DNA of 14,090 nucleotides. It comes from a candidate division CSSED10-310 bacterium. Lineage in GTDB: Bacteria > CSSED10-310 > JAFGJC01. The position numbers were made by a program, and so were the translations under genes. This document shows, in pieces, positions 7,339 through 14,090 of the stretch; within the stretch, counting starts at the first letter, position 1, and each line of letters starts with the position of its first letter. The DNA is taken from positions 1 through 14,090 of the forward strand of contig JAFGJC010000021.1 in the NCBI GenBank assembly GCA_016929305.1. The letters are read 5' to 3'. The notes below the pieces were generated by a model that worked only from the letters and a program-made list of their open reading frames with translations, did no database searches and was not told the origin of the DNA.

Positions 7339-8733
7339 TTATTTCTTTTCACTGACGAAGAATACAGGAACGAGACCGCCTCCCTGATGCACATTTATTA
7401 CGTTTCCCACTGCAGCCCGCAGGAAAGCCCCCGCAAATTCACCTGCATGCGACCAGTAGTTTATATTGACATTCCGATCGAAAAATCCTTTAAACTTGCC
7501 ATTTTCAATAACTGGAAACCGATCAATGGGAATTTTTACGAATTCCTGCACCGCATAATCAGAACCAGGTGCAACGGCTTTATCTACAGCATTTTCCCAT
7601 TCTTTTTGGGAGCAATCGATTCCGATAAAAATGCCAAAGCCTCCATAACCTTCGTTGGGTTTTAACACAAAGGCATCTTTATTACGTTTCAACAATGCTG
7701 ACATCTCACCTTTTTCGGAGTGGAACGAGGTTGTGATACCATTTTTCACTTGCCGTGTCCAAGGTACTGTTTTAATCATCGTATCCCATTCTTCTTCGCT
7801 GAATAGATTGCGATAGTTTTCGTCACTCATAATGGCGGGAAGGGTTTTAAAGTCTCCGGTTGCCGCTCGCACAGGATTGACAAAGCAAATATTGCCATCA
7901 CGGTAAGCATTTATAATGTCTTGGCAATGCGGCCAGTATTGCGGTTTGATGAAATCATCAATCGCATCCCGATACACCGCATCAATTAACGTACCATCGA
8001 CGGTTACCGTTTTACCGTCATAATTAAAATCGGAGGGATCTGCAAAGACTGCATCATATCCGTGCCGCTTGTAGGTTTCGACAATTTCAAGCACATCGTT
8101 TAAAATCGTCGATTTCCGCCAACAAACAATCGCAAACGTAGGTTTTTCCTTAGCTTTTAGCCCTTTTGCAGCGCAAAATTCGTTGTATTTTTTTAGCATC
8201 GCTTGAAGATGAGTTTCCAGAAGATGGTCAGTGTGCAAATCATAAAGCTCCGCGAATTTTTGAATGGCTGGTAATGATAGAAAAATATCGAGCATGGCGT
8301 CATTCCAACCCATACCACTTGGATCACCGCAATTGAATTCCAGAAATTTCATTTCACCGGTATCGGGATGGTAGAAACAATCCAAACGCACCATAACTTG
8401 AAGGCTGGGATAGATCGGATCAACTTTTGAAAGCTCGGCAATACGGCCTTCTTGATGAATCAAACCTTTGAAATCATGTCCTTCAAGAAAAAGTTTCCCC
8501 ACTTTTTCGACACCTTTTATGATATTCCGGGTGTGAGTTGCAATGAGTGATCGATGTTTCATGTCGACAAAATAAGGTTTCATAAATGTCGGGAATGGCC
8601 GTTTTTCGCCGTCTATTTCCATAAACATGCCCTTATCCCACATCCGTTTTGTCAACGATTCCATCTGACCGACCGGGTCGGTTCCCGCCAACACTTTTTC
8701 GTAGTCTCGATTGATTTGTTCTATCAAACTCAT
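7339..8733 (-). CDS. ATP-grasp-like ligase of unknown substrate
   Basis: This 464-residue, apparently cytoplasmic protein has no signal peptide or membrane span. Motifs resemble ATP-grasp ligases, which join a carboxylate to an amine or thiol using ATP. FVLKPNEGYGGFGIFIG (355-371) looks like the glycine-rich ATP-binding loop with its lysine (K358). VQEFV (395-399) follows. The C-terminus AVGNVINVHQGGGLVPVF (441-458) resembles the metal and phosphate end of the fold. An acidic block, LEFNCGDPSGMGWND (131-145), lies near the N-terminus. The order recalls the glutathionylspermidine-synthase or circularly permuted ATP-grasp groups, but I cannot place the family. Translation should be strong: AGGAGG lies 4 bases before the ATG. 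It is flanked by its own terminator and a divergent gene, so it is probably monocistronic. Neighbours give no clue to the substrate. Confidence 0.65.
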   Translation of the reverse strand: MSLIEQINRDYEKVLAGTDPVGQMESLTKRMWDKGMFMEIDGEKRPFPTFMKPYFVDMKHRSLIATHTRNIIKGVEKVGKLFLEGHDFKGLIHQEGRIAELSKVDPIYPSLQVMVRLDCFYHPDTGEMKFLEFNCGDPSGMGWNDAMLDIFLSLPAIQKFAELYDLHTDHLLETHLQAMLKKYNEFCAAKGLKAKEKPTFAIVCWRKSTILNDVLEIVETYKRHGYDAVFADPSDFNYDGKTVTVDGTLIDAVYRDAIDDFIKPQYWPHCQDIINAYRDGNICFVNPVRAATGDFKTLPAIMSDENYRNLFSEEEWDTMIKTVPWTRQVKNGITTSFHSEKGEMSALLKRNKDAFVLKPNEGYGGFGIFIGIDCSQKEWENAVDKAVAPGSDYAVQEFVKIPIDRFPVIENGKFKGFFDRNVNINYWSHAGEFAGAFLRAAVGNVINVHQGGGLVPVFFVSEKK

Positions 8734-8737
8734 AGGC

Positions 8738-8743
8738 CCTCCT
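8738..8743 (-). promoter_or_regulatory. Strong ribosome binding site of the ATP-grasp-like gene
   Basis: Read on the minus strand this is AGGAGG, a full match to the anti-16S sequence, 4 bases before ATG 8733. It confirms the start and suggests high translation. Confidence 0.85.
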
Positions 8744-8823
8744 TGATATAGATCTATTAAAAATGGTAATTCCTGTAATTGAGAGAAATCGCACCCTCGC
8801 TTAAACCTTATTTATCTTCTTAA

Positions 8824-11800
8824 TTGGGCAAATTCAAGGTGAATGAAAAAGTTTTTTATCCTGAAATCATAGGCAATTACCGAATCCTTGGAGTTTTGGG
8901 ATACGGCGGAATGGGAACCGTTTTTAACGTAATGAACTTGAGAACAGGTGAACGTGCAGCCCTTAAAACCGTTTCTGTTCCATCATCGGTAAGTATTAAC
9001 GGGATCAGAAGGGAGATCGAGTGTCTGATTGAATGTCGACATCCTGGAATAATTCGAGTTCACGACGGCGGGATATTTCAGGATAGACCTTGGTACATCA
9101 TGGAATATATTGAGGGTAAAACCCTGCGGGAATGGATAAGTAATAGCGTCGAAACGGAAGAAGAAAATTTTCTTGAAAAATTTGCAACGATTTTTTGCGA
9201 TATTTGTGAAGCTTTAGCATATCTGCATGGAAAAGGAATTGTACATTTGGATGTCAAACCGGAGAACATACTGATCAGGACATCCGGAAAACCCGTGCTA
9301 ATGGATTTCGGGTTGGTTTCCAGGTTCTACGGGCGTAGCGGTAGAGAAATTACTCAATACCAAATTAAGGATATCGGAACACTGGAATATATGGCTCCGG
9401 AGGTGATTCTTGGAGAGGCTATCGATGCTCGAGCTGATATTTACTCCCTCGGTTGCATACTATATGAATTTTTTTCCGGGCAAGTACCTTACTCCGGAAA
9501 CTCTCCGGAAGAAATTCTGGCAAAACACCTTAACAAAACCTGCATACCTCTAACTGATTTGATATCTGATTTTCCCATTGTAATTGAAGATTTGATTAAA
9601 CGGCTTTTGGCAACAGATCCGCATGAACGGTGGGGACACGCACAGGATGTCGCCCGGCAAATACTGAAGATCGGTTTAGTCAAACGAGATTCTTGGACTT
9701 CAATCGAGCACCAAGTTTATCTATACCGGAGTAGATTTGTCGGAAGGCAGAATCATATGCAAATGTTTCTGCTTGCCATGGACAAACTCAAAGAAGGGCG
9801 AGGAGGACTCCTGTTTGTCAGTGGTGAAACAGGAATAGGGAAAACACGACTTCTCCTTGAGTTTGCCAAAATAGCTCACCAAAAAGGTATCCAGGTTTTA
9901 AGTGGGAATGCTGATCCGTTTCTGCAGTCGGATGCAGAGCTGTTTCAATCCGCCAGTTTACCTCTGGGTGTGTTCTATGAACCGATTCAGACAATTTTTG
10001 ATATTTACAGGAAAGAAAAACATCAGTTAATCAATGACCAATTGATGTCGGATTTTTACATCTTGCTGCCTTATTTCCCATTTCTTGAGAATGATGAGAG
10101 CTTTAGAGCGGTACCCTTTAAAATTGAACATCCCCCTGAGATGTTTCTGCCGAGATTGTATCAATGCATAGAAGATATTTTAATCTTTCATTGCCGAAAT
10201 CAACCATGTGTTCTGTTGCTTGATGATCTTCAGTGGTCAGATGAACTTAGCATCGACCTCCTAAAAAAATTATCTCTGTCCGGAAAACTGGAGCGTTTCC
10301 CTCTGTTCATTACAGGAACTTTCAGATCCGAAGAATCCGCTCCATTACTCGAATCACTTATAACGAATCATTCTTATGAAACGATTTATCTGAAACGTTT
10401 CAATGATGCAGAGATACATTCCATTATTTCCGACATGCTGGCAACACCAGTTTCTTTTTCAGTATTTGCTGAATTTGTTGCGGAGGTTTCTGAAGGAAAT
10501 CCTTTTTTCATAGGTGAATACATAAAAACAGCCATAGAACGGCATATATTAATAAGAGATGAAAACGGTTACTGGTCATTCCATGATGATATCGTGGGTG
10601 ACAATGCTGACTTTGGCAAGATGGATTTGCCTGCATCCATAAGTGATCTTATCACCTCACGGTTAGAAAAAATTACTGAAACTTCTTTGCGGATACTTGA
10701 AGTAATGGCTGCGATGGGCCGGGAAGCATCCTATGCACTTATTAAGAGCGTTACCGAGGAAGATGAAAAATATCTTGACCGCTGTGTCATTGAGTTGACC
10801 TCTGACTGCTTGATAGAAGATTCAGGAACGGATAGTCTTCGATTCACTCACCATTTAATTCAAACAGTCGTGTATAAATCCTTGTCAGATGACTCGAGAA
10901 AAAATATTCATAGACGTATTGCTGTTAAATTGGAAGTGTCTGATGTCGTTGAACGTAAAGACAGGTTCAAACAGGTCGCATATCATTATTTTAAATGCGG
11001 CGAGCTGGCAAGCGCACGCAAGTACTATCTGATTGCAGCACGCAGAGCGTCCGCTAAATGTGCCTATTATGAAGCTGAGAAATTGTACGAGCAGTATCTT
11101 AATTTGATTGCAGAACCGGATATGGAAAGTCTTTCAGCTCGTATTGACCTGTCGATGGCGCTTTATGGGATGCGTGGCGATAACGATAAAGGTTTACAGG
11201 AATTGAAAACTGTATGTATTCTTGCTGAAAAATCAGGATATAAAAAGATAGAAGCTGATGCTTTAAGTCGCATGGCGGAGATTTTTTTGGAAAAAGGTGA
11301 CATCGAAGAAGGATTAAACTTATGCCATCAGGCCAGTCGTATTTATCAGACGCTGGGAGAAAAAAGAGAACAGGGTGTAAATCTGCACCGAATGGCAAAT
11401 ATATCACGACGTCGAGGGAGACTTTTCACTGCAAAATATCTTTATGAACAAGCCATGGGAATGTTTAACAATCTGGAGGATACACGATTGCATGCAAGAG
11501 TTGTAACGGATTTTTCAGCGCTAAAACTACGAATGTCGGATATCAATAAAACAAAACAACTGTCAGAAGCTTTGAATTGCCACAGGATGTTTAACGACCG
11601 TATTTATGAAGCTTTCACCTTAGAGCTTCTTGCCGAAGAATATATCGCAACGGATCAGGTTGTATTTGCTGAGTCATGCTTTATAAAGGCAGAAGATATC
11701 TATCGCGAAATCGGGAGTAAGAAGGGATTGGGGCGAATTCATGTGCATAAAGGAGATATCGCATTCGCGGCAGGTAATATCCAGGCAGCTTCCTTACATT

Positions 11801-12279
11801 ATGCCGAGTCATTTAACATTTTCAGAAATTTTGGCGACAAACACGATGAAGCAATCGTTCTGTCCAGATTAGCCAGTATTGATTTATATTTTCAGGAGTA
11901 TATCGGTGCGATTGAAAAGCATAAGGAAGCTGCCGAAATATTCAAGGGTATTGGCGATCTTGATAATCAAGCCAGGGAATATACAATGATCGCTCAAATG
12001 ATGCGTGATTCAGAGATGGACCTAATGGTAGCTGAAAACTATCTCCGACAGGCGGAAGCCATTCAGCGAAAGCTCGGAAACATTTATGAATTAATAGCAG
12101 TGCTTTGCGAGCTGGGTTATGTCAATCTTGCTTGTGATCATTATCCTGACGAAGAATTTGAGGAGATTAAACGGCTTGTGGATAAACATCAAATTTCTGG
12201 AAATACCCAGATTTCGAAGCTTGTTCAGAATCTGCAATCCGCAATGAATACCTATCGTTTCAGGCACCAGAAAAATTAA
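8824..12279 (+). CDS. Multidomain signalling protein: Ser/Thr protein kinase - AAA ATPase (COG3899-like) - TPR
   Basis: This 1151-residue soluble protein has three parts. The kinase domain (about 18-285) has the P-loop GYGGMGTV (26-33), the ATP-anchoring K48 in AALK, the catalytic loop HLDVKPEN (141-148), DFG (161-163) and APE (191-193). The usual Arg of HRD is Leu142, so it is a non-RD kinase. The ATPase part (about 303-705) starts with FVGR and has Walker A GETGIGKT (334-341), Walker B VLLLDD (463-468), FRSEE (500-504) and GNPFF (558-562). This is the arrangement seen in bacterial kinase/predicted-ATPase regulators. The rest (about 716-1110) is a chain of TPR-like helical pairs, probably for protein binding. 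No membrane span is seen. The start is TTG 8824, just after an in-frame stop. GTG 8839 is the alternative, and neither has a good ribosome site. Input signal and targets are not visible. Confidence 0.9.
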   Translation: MGKFKVNEKVFYPEIIGNYRILGVLGYGGMGTVFNVMNLRTGERAALKTVSVPSSVSINGIRREIECLIECRHPGIIRVHDGGIFQDRPWYIMEYIEGKTLREWISNSVETEEENFLEKFATIFCDICEALAYLHGKGIVHLDVKPENILIRTSGKPVLMDFGLVSRFYGRSGREITQYQIKDIGTLEYMAPEVILGEAIDARADIYSLGCILYEFFSGQVPYSGNSPEEILAKHLNKTCIPLTDLISDFPIVIEDLIKRLLATDPHERWGHAQDVARQILKIGLVKRDSWTSIEHQVYLYRSRFVGRQNHMQMFLLAMDKLKEGRGGLLFVSGETGIGKTRLLLEFAKIAHQKGIQVLSGNADPFLQSDAELFQSASLPLGVFYEPIQTIFDIYRKEKHQLINDQLMSDFYILLPYFPFLENDESFRAVPFKIEHPPEMFLPRLYQCIEDILIFHCRNQPCVLLLDDLQWSDELSIDLLKKLSLSGKLERFPLFITGTFRSEESAPLLESLITNHSYETIYLKRFNDAEIHSIISDMLATPVSFSVFAEFVAEVSEGNPFFIGEYIKTAIERHILIRDENGYWSFHDDIVGDNADFGKMDLPASISDLITSRLEKITETSLRILEVMAAMGREASYALIKSVTEEDEKYLDRCVIELTSDCLIEDSGTDSLRFTHHLIQTVVYKSLSDDSRKNIHRRIAVKLEVSDVVERKDRFKQVAYHYFKCGELASARKYYLIAARRASAKCAYYEAEKLYEQYLNLIAEPDMESLSARIDLSMALYGMRGDNDKGLQELKTVCILAEKSGYKKIEADALSRMAEIFLEKGDIEEGLNLCHQASRIYQTLGEKREQGVNLHRMANISRRRGRLFTAKYLYEQAMGMFNNLEDTRLHARVVTDFSALKLRMSDINKTKQLSEALNCHRMFNDRIYEAFTLELLAEEYIATDQVVFAESCFIKAEDIYREIGSKKGLGRIHVHKGDIAFAAGNIQAASLHYAESFNIFRNFGDKHDEAIVLSRLASIDLYFQEYIGAIEKHKEAAEIFKGIGDLDNQAREYTMIAQMMRDSEMDLMVAENYLRQAEAIQRKLGNIYELIAVLCELGYVNLACDHYPDEEFEEIKRLVDKHQISGNTQISKLVQNLQSAMNTYRFRHQKN

Positions 12280-12311
12280 ATGAATATTTTAAAAAAGGGT
12301 GAGTTAAACGT

Positions 12312-12340
12312 TTGTCAAAAAAGGATCCAGTGGCTATAAT
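12312..12340 (+). promoter_or_regulatory. Near-consensus sigma-70 promoter of the XRE regulator
   Basis: TTGTCA (12312-12317) and TATAAT (12335-12340) are separated by exactly 17 bases. The -10 is perfect and the -35 matches 5 of 6. Transcription should start at about 12347, leaving a leader of roughly 28 bases before ATG 12375. It is the strongest promoter match in the window and implies that the XRE gene is not dependent on readthrough from the kinase gene. Confidence 0.75.
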
Positions 12341-12374
12341 AAGAAAATCGAGCAGAGTTTAATGGGTGGATGAT

Positions 12375-12821
12375 ATGAATACGATGAAACAGGATGAACT
12401 AATCAAACTCGGCCATAATATTCGCCGGGTCAGAAAATCAAAGGGCTTGAATCAGACGGTTCTGGCAAATCGAGCAAAAACGCGTCCCACAACGATATCC
12501 TCTTTGGAAAACGGCAACAATCCGAATCCTGGATGGGATCTGCTTGACCGAATTGCAAAAGTGCTAAATGCATCGATTCACGATCTAACCCAACCGGAAG
12601 TAAATATAAAGACCGATAATGTCGCCAGCGAACTCACCAACGGTTTAAAATCACTCCTGCAACGGCAGGATGAGCTGCTTGGATTGAGTGAGCCTCGCAT
12701 CAGCCTGCAAGAAGTCAACTGGCTCGCTCACATGCCTATAGATAAACCAGATGAAATGTCACCAGAAAGCTATTTAATGATTCTTCGCCATTACCGGTTG
12801 ATCAGAAAACATACGGAATAG
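12375..12821 (+). CDS. XRE-family helix-turn-helix transcriptional regulator
   Basis: This is a 148-residue DNA-binding protein. Residues 14-70 form a Cro/C1-type helix-turn-helix: IRRVRKSKGLNQTVLANRAK, then TTISSLENG for the recognition helix, then the helix LDRIAKVLNASIHDL. The remaining 75 or so residues are not recognised. They are polar and probably helical (SLLQRQDELLGLSE) and could mediate dimerisation or ligand binding. ATG 12375 is preferred, with a GGTGG-type ribosome site about 6 bases upstream. GTG 12366 and ATG 12384 are in-frame alternatives. It follows the kinase gene by about 95 bases and has its own promoter, so the two are neighbours rather than an obvious operon. Targets are unknown; autoregulation is common in this family but no operator repeat was found. 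Confidence 0.85.
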   Translation: MNTMKQDELIKLGHNIRRVRKSKGLNQTVLANRAKTRPTTISSLENGNNPNPGWDLLDRIAKVLNASIHDLTQPEVNIKTDNVASELTNGLKSLLQRQDELLGLSEPRISLQEVNWLAHMPIDKPDEMSPESYLMILRHYRLIRKHTE

Positions 12822-13145
12822 CGATCTGCAGAACTTGCCGCCAAATACGAAAGGGATTTTTGCCGTCATTTTACGCTATCTCGGAATTAATCGGGTAATG
12901 GTATAAAAATTGTATATCCAGAAGACAATGGGAGCTTTATTGGGATCAAATTTTTTTTGATCACAGTAGAGTAGCGGATGATCTTGGAGTCGCTGCTAAC
13001 ATGATTTTCTGAAGCTAACAGCGATCTTTCAATTAATAAAGATTCTTTAGAAATCTGATGACCAATAGATAATGCGATGGGAGGAAGAGAAGATCAATAA
13101 AGAGTGATGGGGGGCACTCATAAATTTTTAAAGAAAGGAAACAAC
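12822..13145 (+). other. Intergenic region without a gene; weak repeats and a possible promoter
   Basis: No reading frame of meaningful length is present on the plus strand. It contains a 7-base inverted repeat, GATCAAA/TTTGATC (12944-12962), around a T-only loop. A 6-base inverted repeat, TCGCTG/CAGCGA, spans 12990-13024, with GCTAAC repeated within it. A purine-rich stretch with several GGA/GGG runs lies at 13078-13116. No GC-rich terminator follows the XRE gene. The last 20 bases hold the ribosome site of the secreted-protein gene. Confidence 0.6.
13046..13073 (+). promoter_or_regulatory. Possible promoter of the secreted-protein gene
   Basis: TTTAGA (13046-13051) and GATAAT (13068-13073) are spaced by 16 bases. 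They match the -35 consensus at 4 of 6 positions and the -10 at 5 of 6. A transcript from here would have a leader of about 65 bases. This is a by-eye match only. Confidence 0.35.
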
Positions 13146-14090
13146 ATGAGATTTATGGGGCTGTCTGGGGTGGTACTGTTCTTCTCAATGATTTCATCAC
13201 TTCTTGCTTATGACAAACCTGAATGGGATATCGGTTATTGGTGGGATATCAACACGGAATGGAAACTGGATATGAACGGGGAGATTCCTGCAGAACTGTC
13301 ATTCACCGAAAACGACTGCCGTTTTGCGGTATCATCGATCGAACAGCGAATGCTGACACATGGATCACAGTCCGTACATGATGCGTATGTGATAAATTCG
13401 GAGGGATTATTATTTGGTGAAGGGCAGGTGCACGTTTCCGGCGGACCATTCCCTGTGACTTTGAATGTTCGTGTTCAGGATACCACGATCACATCTCAGA
13501 TCGTTGTGTCCCGTGAATCACTTGGTCTTCTCTCCTGGCAACGTTCTTTTACCGGTGTTTTGGAATCGCTTCAGGGTGGAAACTGGGAAGAGATAGGGGA
13601 AATTTCATTAAATTTCAAATTTGAATGGGATGCGCCATTCGATCCGTATCGATTTCCATTTGAAATTGGTGATTCCTGGAACGAGGTCACCGATGTCTTC
13701 TGGTTTGGCGAATACAGTATAGCAGTCGATATTTTCAGCGCGGTGCAGGAGGATTCCGGGTTTTTTGACGAGATGGATCAACTGAACTATTCAATTGATG
13801 TATCCAATGTTGAGGATGTTCAGGGGATTCCTTCGGTAAAAATTCATATTGATTACGGCAGCGAATCATTTGAGGACATATGGTTCTCTCCAGTTGTCGA
13901 ATGGAATATAAAAAATTACTCTTCAGGTTATACTGAGGATGGATTGGTCTACATTACCGATTGGGATTATCTTGTGACGGATTTCGGACAGACACCGGCA
14001 ACTCCTGAACCCACTCGCACACCACAACCGCCAACGGCGACACCGACGTCGCCGCCGCCGACCGATCCACCGCCAACCGTAACCGGAACA
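13146..14090 (+). CDS. Secreted protein of unknown function with Pro/Thr-rich linker (3' end beyond the window)
   Basis: The frame stays open for 315 codons to the window edge, so the protein is incomplete. It starts at ATG 13146, with AAAGGA ending 6 bases upstream. Residues 1-21 form a signal peptide: MRF, a hydrophobic core, then SLLA before YDKP. It should therefore be exported by Sec. Residues 22-281 are rich in Trp, Phe, Tyr, Asp and Glu with alternating beta-strand patterning. They lack a catalytic motif I recognise. From about residue 282 the sequence becomes a Pro/Thr linker (QTPATPEPTRTPQPP and onward) that continues to the edge. Such linkers usually connect two extracellular domains, so a second domain is likely beyond the window. 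The region has one cysteine (in NDCRF). Function is not recognised; secretion and the linker are seen directly. Confidence 0.85.
   Translation, partial: MRFMGLSGVVLFFSMISSLLAYDKPEWDIGYWWDINTEWKLDMNGEIPAELSFTENDCRFAVSSIEQRMLTHGSQSVHDAYVINSEGLLFGEGQVHVSGGPFPVTLNVRVQDTTITSQIVVSRESLGLLSWQRSFTGVLESLQGGNWEEIGEISLNFKFEWDAPFDPYRFPFEIGDSWNEVTDVFWFGEYSIAVDIFSAVQEDSGFFDEMDQLNYSIDVSNVEDVQGIPSVKIHIDYGSESFEDIWFSPVVEWNIKNYSSGYTEDGLVYITDWDYLVTDFGQTPATPEPTRTPQPPTATPTSPPPTDPPPTVTGT

Noticed and set aside
8734..8823. Divergent promoters between the ATP-grasp-like and kinase genes
   Set aside because: Several weak hexamer pairs can be drawn (for example TTGAGA-N17-TAAACC), but none stands out on either strand.
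8824..12821. Kinase and XRE genes as a toxin-antitoxin or phage-defence pair
   Set aside because: The kinase has the ordinary kinase-ATPase-TPR signalling layout. There is no toxin domain, and the XRE gene is downstream with its own promoter.
12944..12962. GATCAAA/TTTGATC hairpin as a terminator of the XRE gene
   Set aside because: The stem is only 7 base pairs and AT-rich, the T run is in the loop, and it lies more than 120 bases after the stop. It may be a chance repeat.

Overview
The window reads as a compact stretch of chromosome from a Gram-negative-type bacterium with moderate GC content (about 40-45% by eye). An outer membrane is suggested by a TonB C-terminal domain and a DUF374 acyltransferase. 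The lineage cannot be fixed from the sequence. The long Pro/Thr linker in the last protein and the eukaryotic-like kinase would suit an uncultured, non-proteobacterial phylum, but that is only an impression. There are no RNA genes, insertion sequences, CRISPR arrays or phage genes.

Layout. On the plus strand, 106-2512 holds a two-gene overlapping unit: a polytopic membrane glycosyltransferase-like protein with a PA14-like tail, then a DUF374 lysophospholipid acyltransferase-like protein. Both point to envelope glycolipid or lipid chemistry. Directly convergent with it, with no intergenic base, is a minus-strand pair at 2513-4301: an ECF sigma factor and its overlapping downstream partner. That partner joins an anti-sigma zinc finger, one membrane span, a long polar linker and a TonB C-terminal domain. 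Endonuclease III (nth) is divergent from the sigma factor and converges, with a 4-base gap, on a ClC-type chloride transporter carrying two CBS domains and a TrkA-C (RCK_C) domain. After a clear hairpin terminator comes an orphan ATP-grasp-like ligase, also on the minus strand.

From 8824 the plus strand resumes with a 1151-residue signalling protein: a Ser/Thr kinase, an AAA-type ATPase and a TPR-rich tail. Next is a small XRE-family regulator behind a near-consensus sigma-70 promoter (TTGTCA-N17-TATAAT). About 320 bases without a gene follow. The window ends inside a secreted protein with a signal peptide, a beta-rich region and a Pro/Thr linker, cut by the window edge.

How the genes fit together. 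The best candidate for an unusual system is the sigma/anti-sigma-TonB pair. One inner-membrane protein has the topology both to hold a sigma factor in the cytoplasm and to reach outer-membrane receptors through TonB. The kinase/ATPase/TPR protein is a second regulatory centre whose inputs and targets are not visible here. The rest is ordinary housekeeping (nth, ClC) or of unknown role (ATP-grasp, secreted protein).
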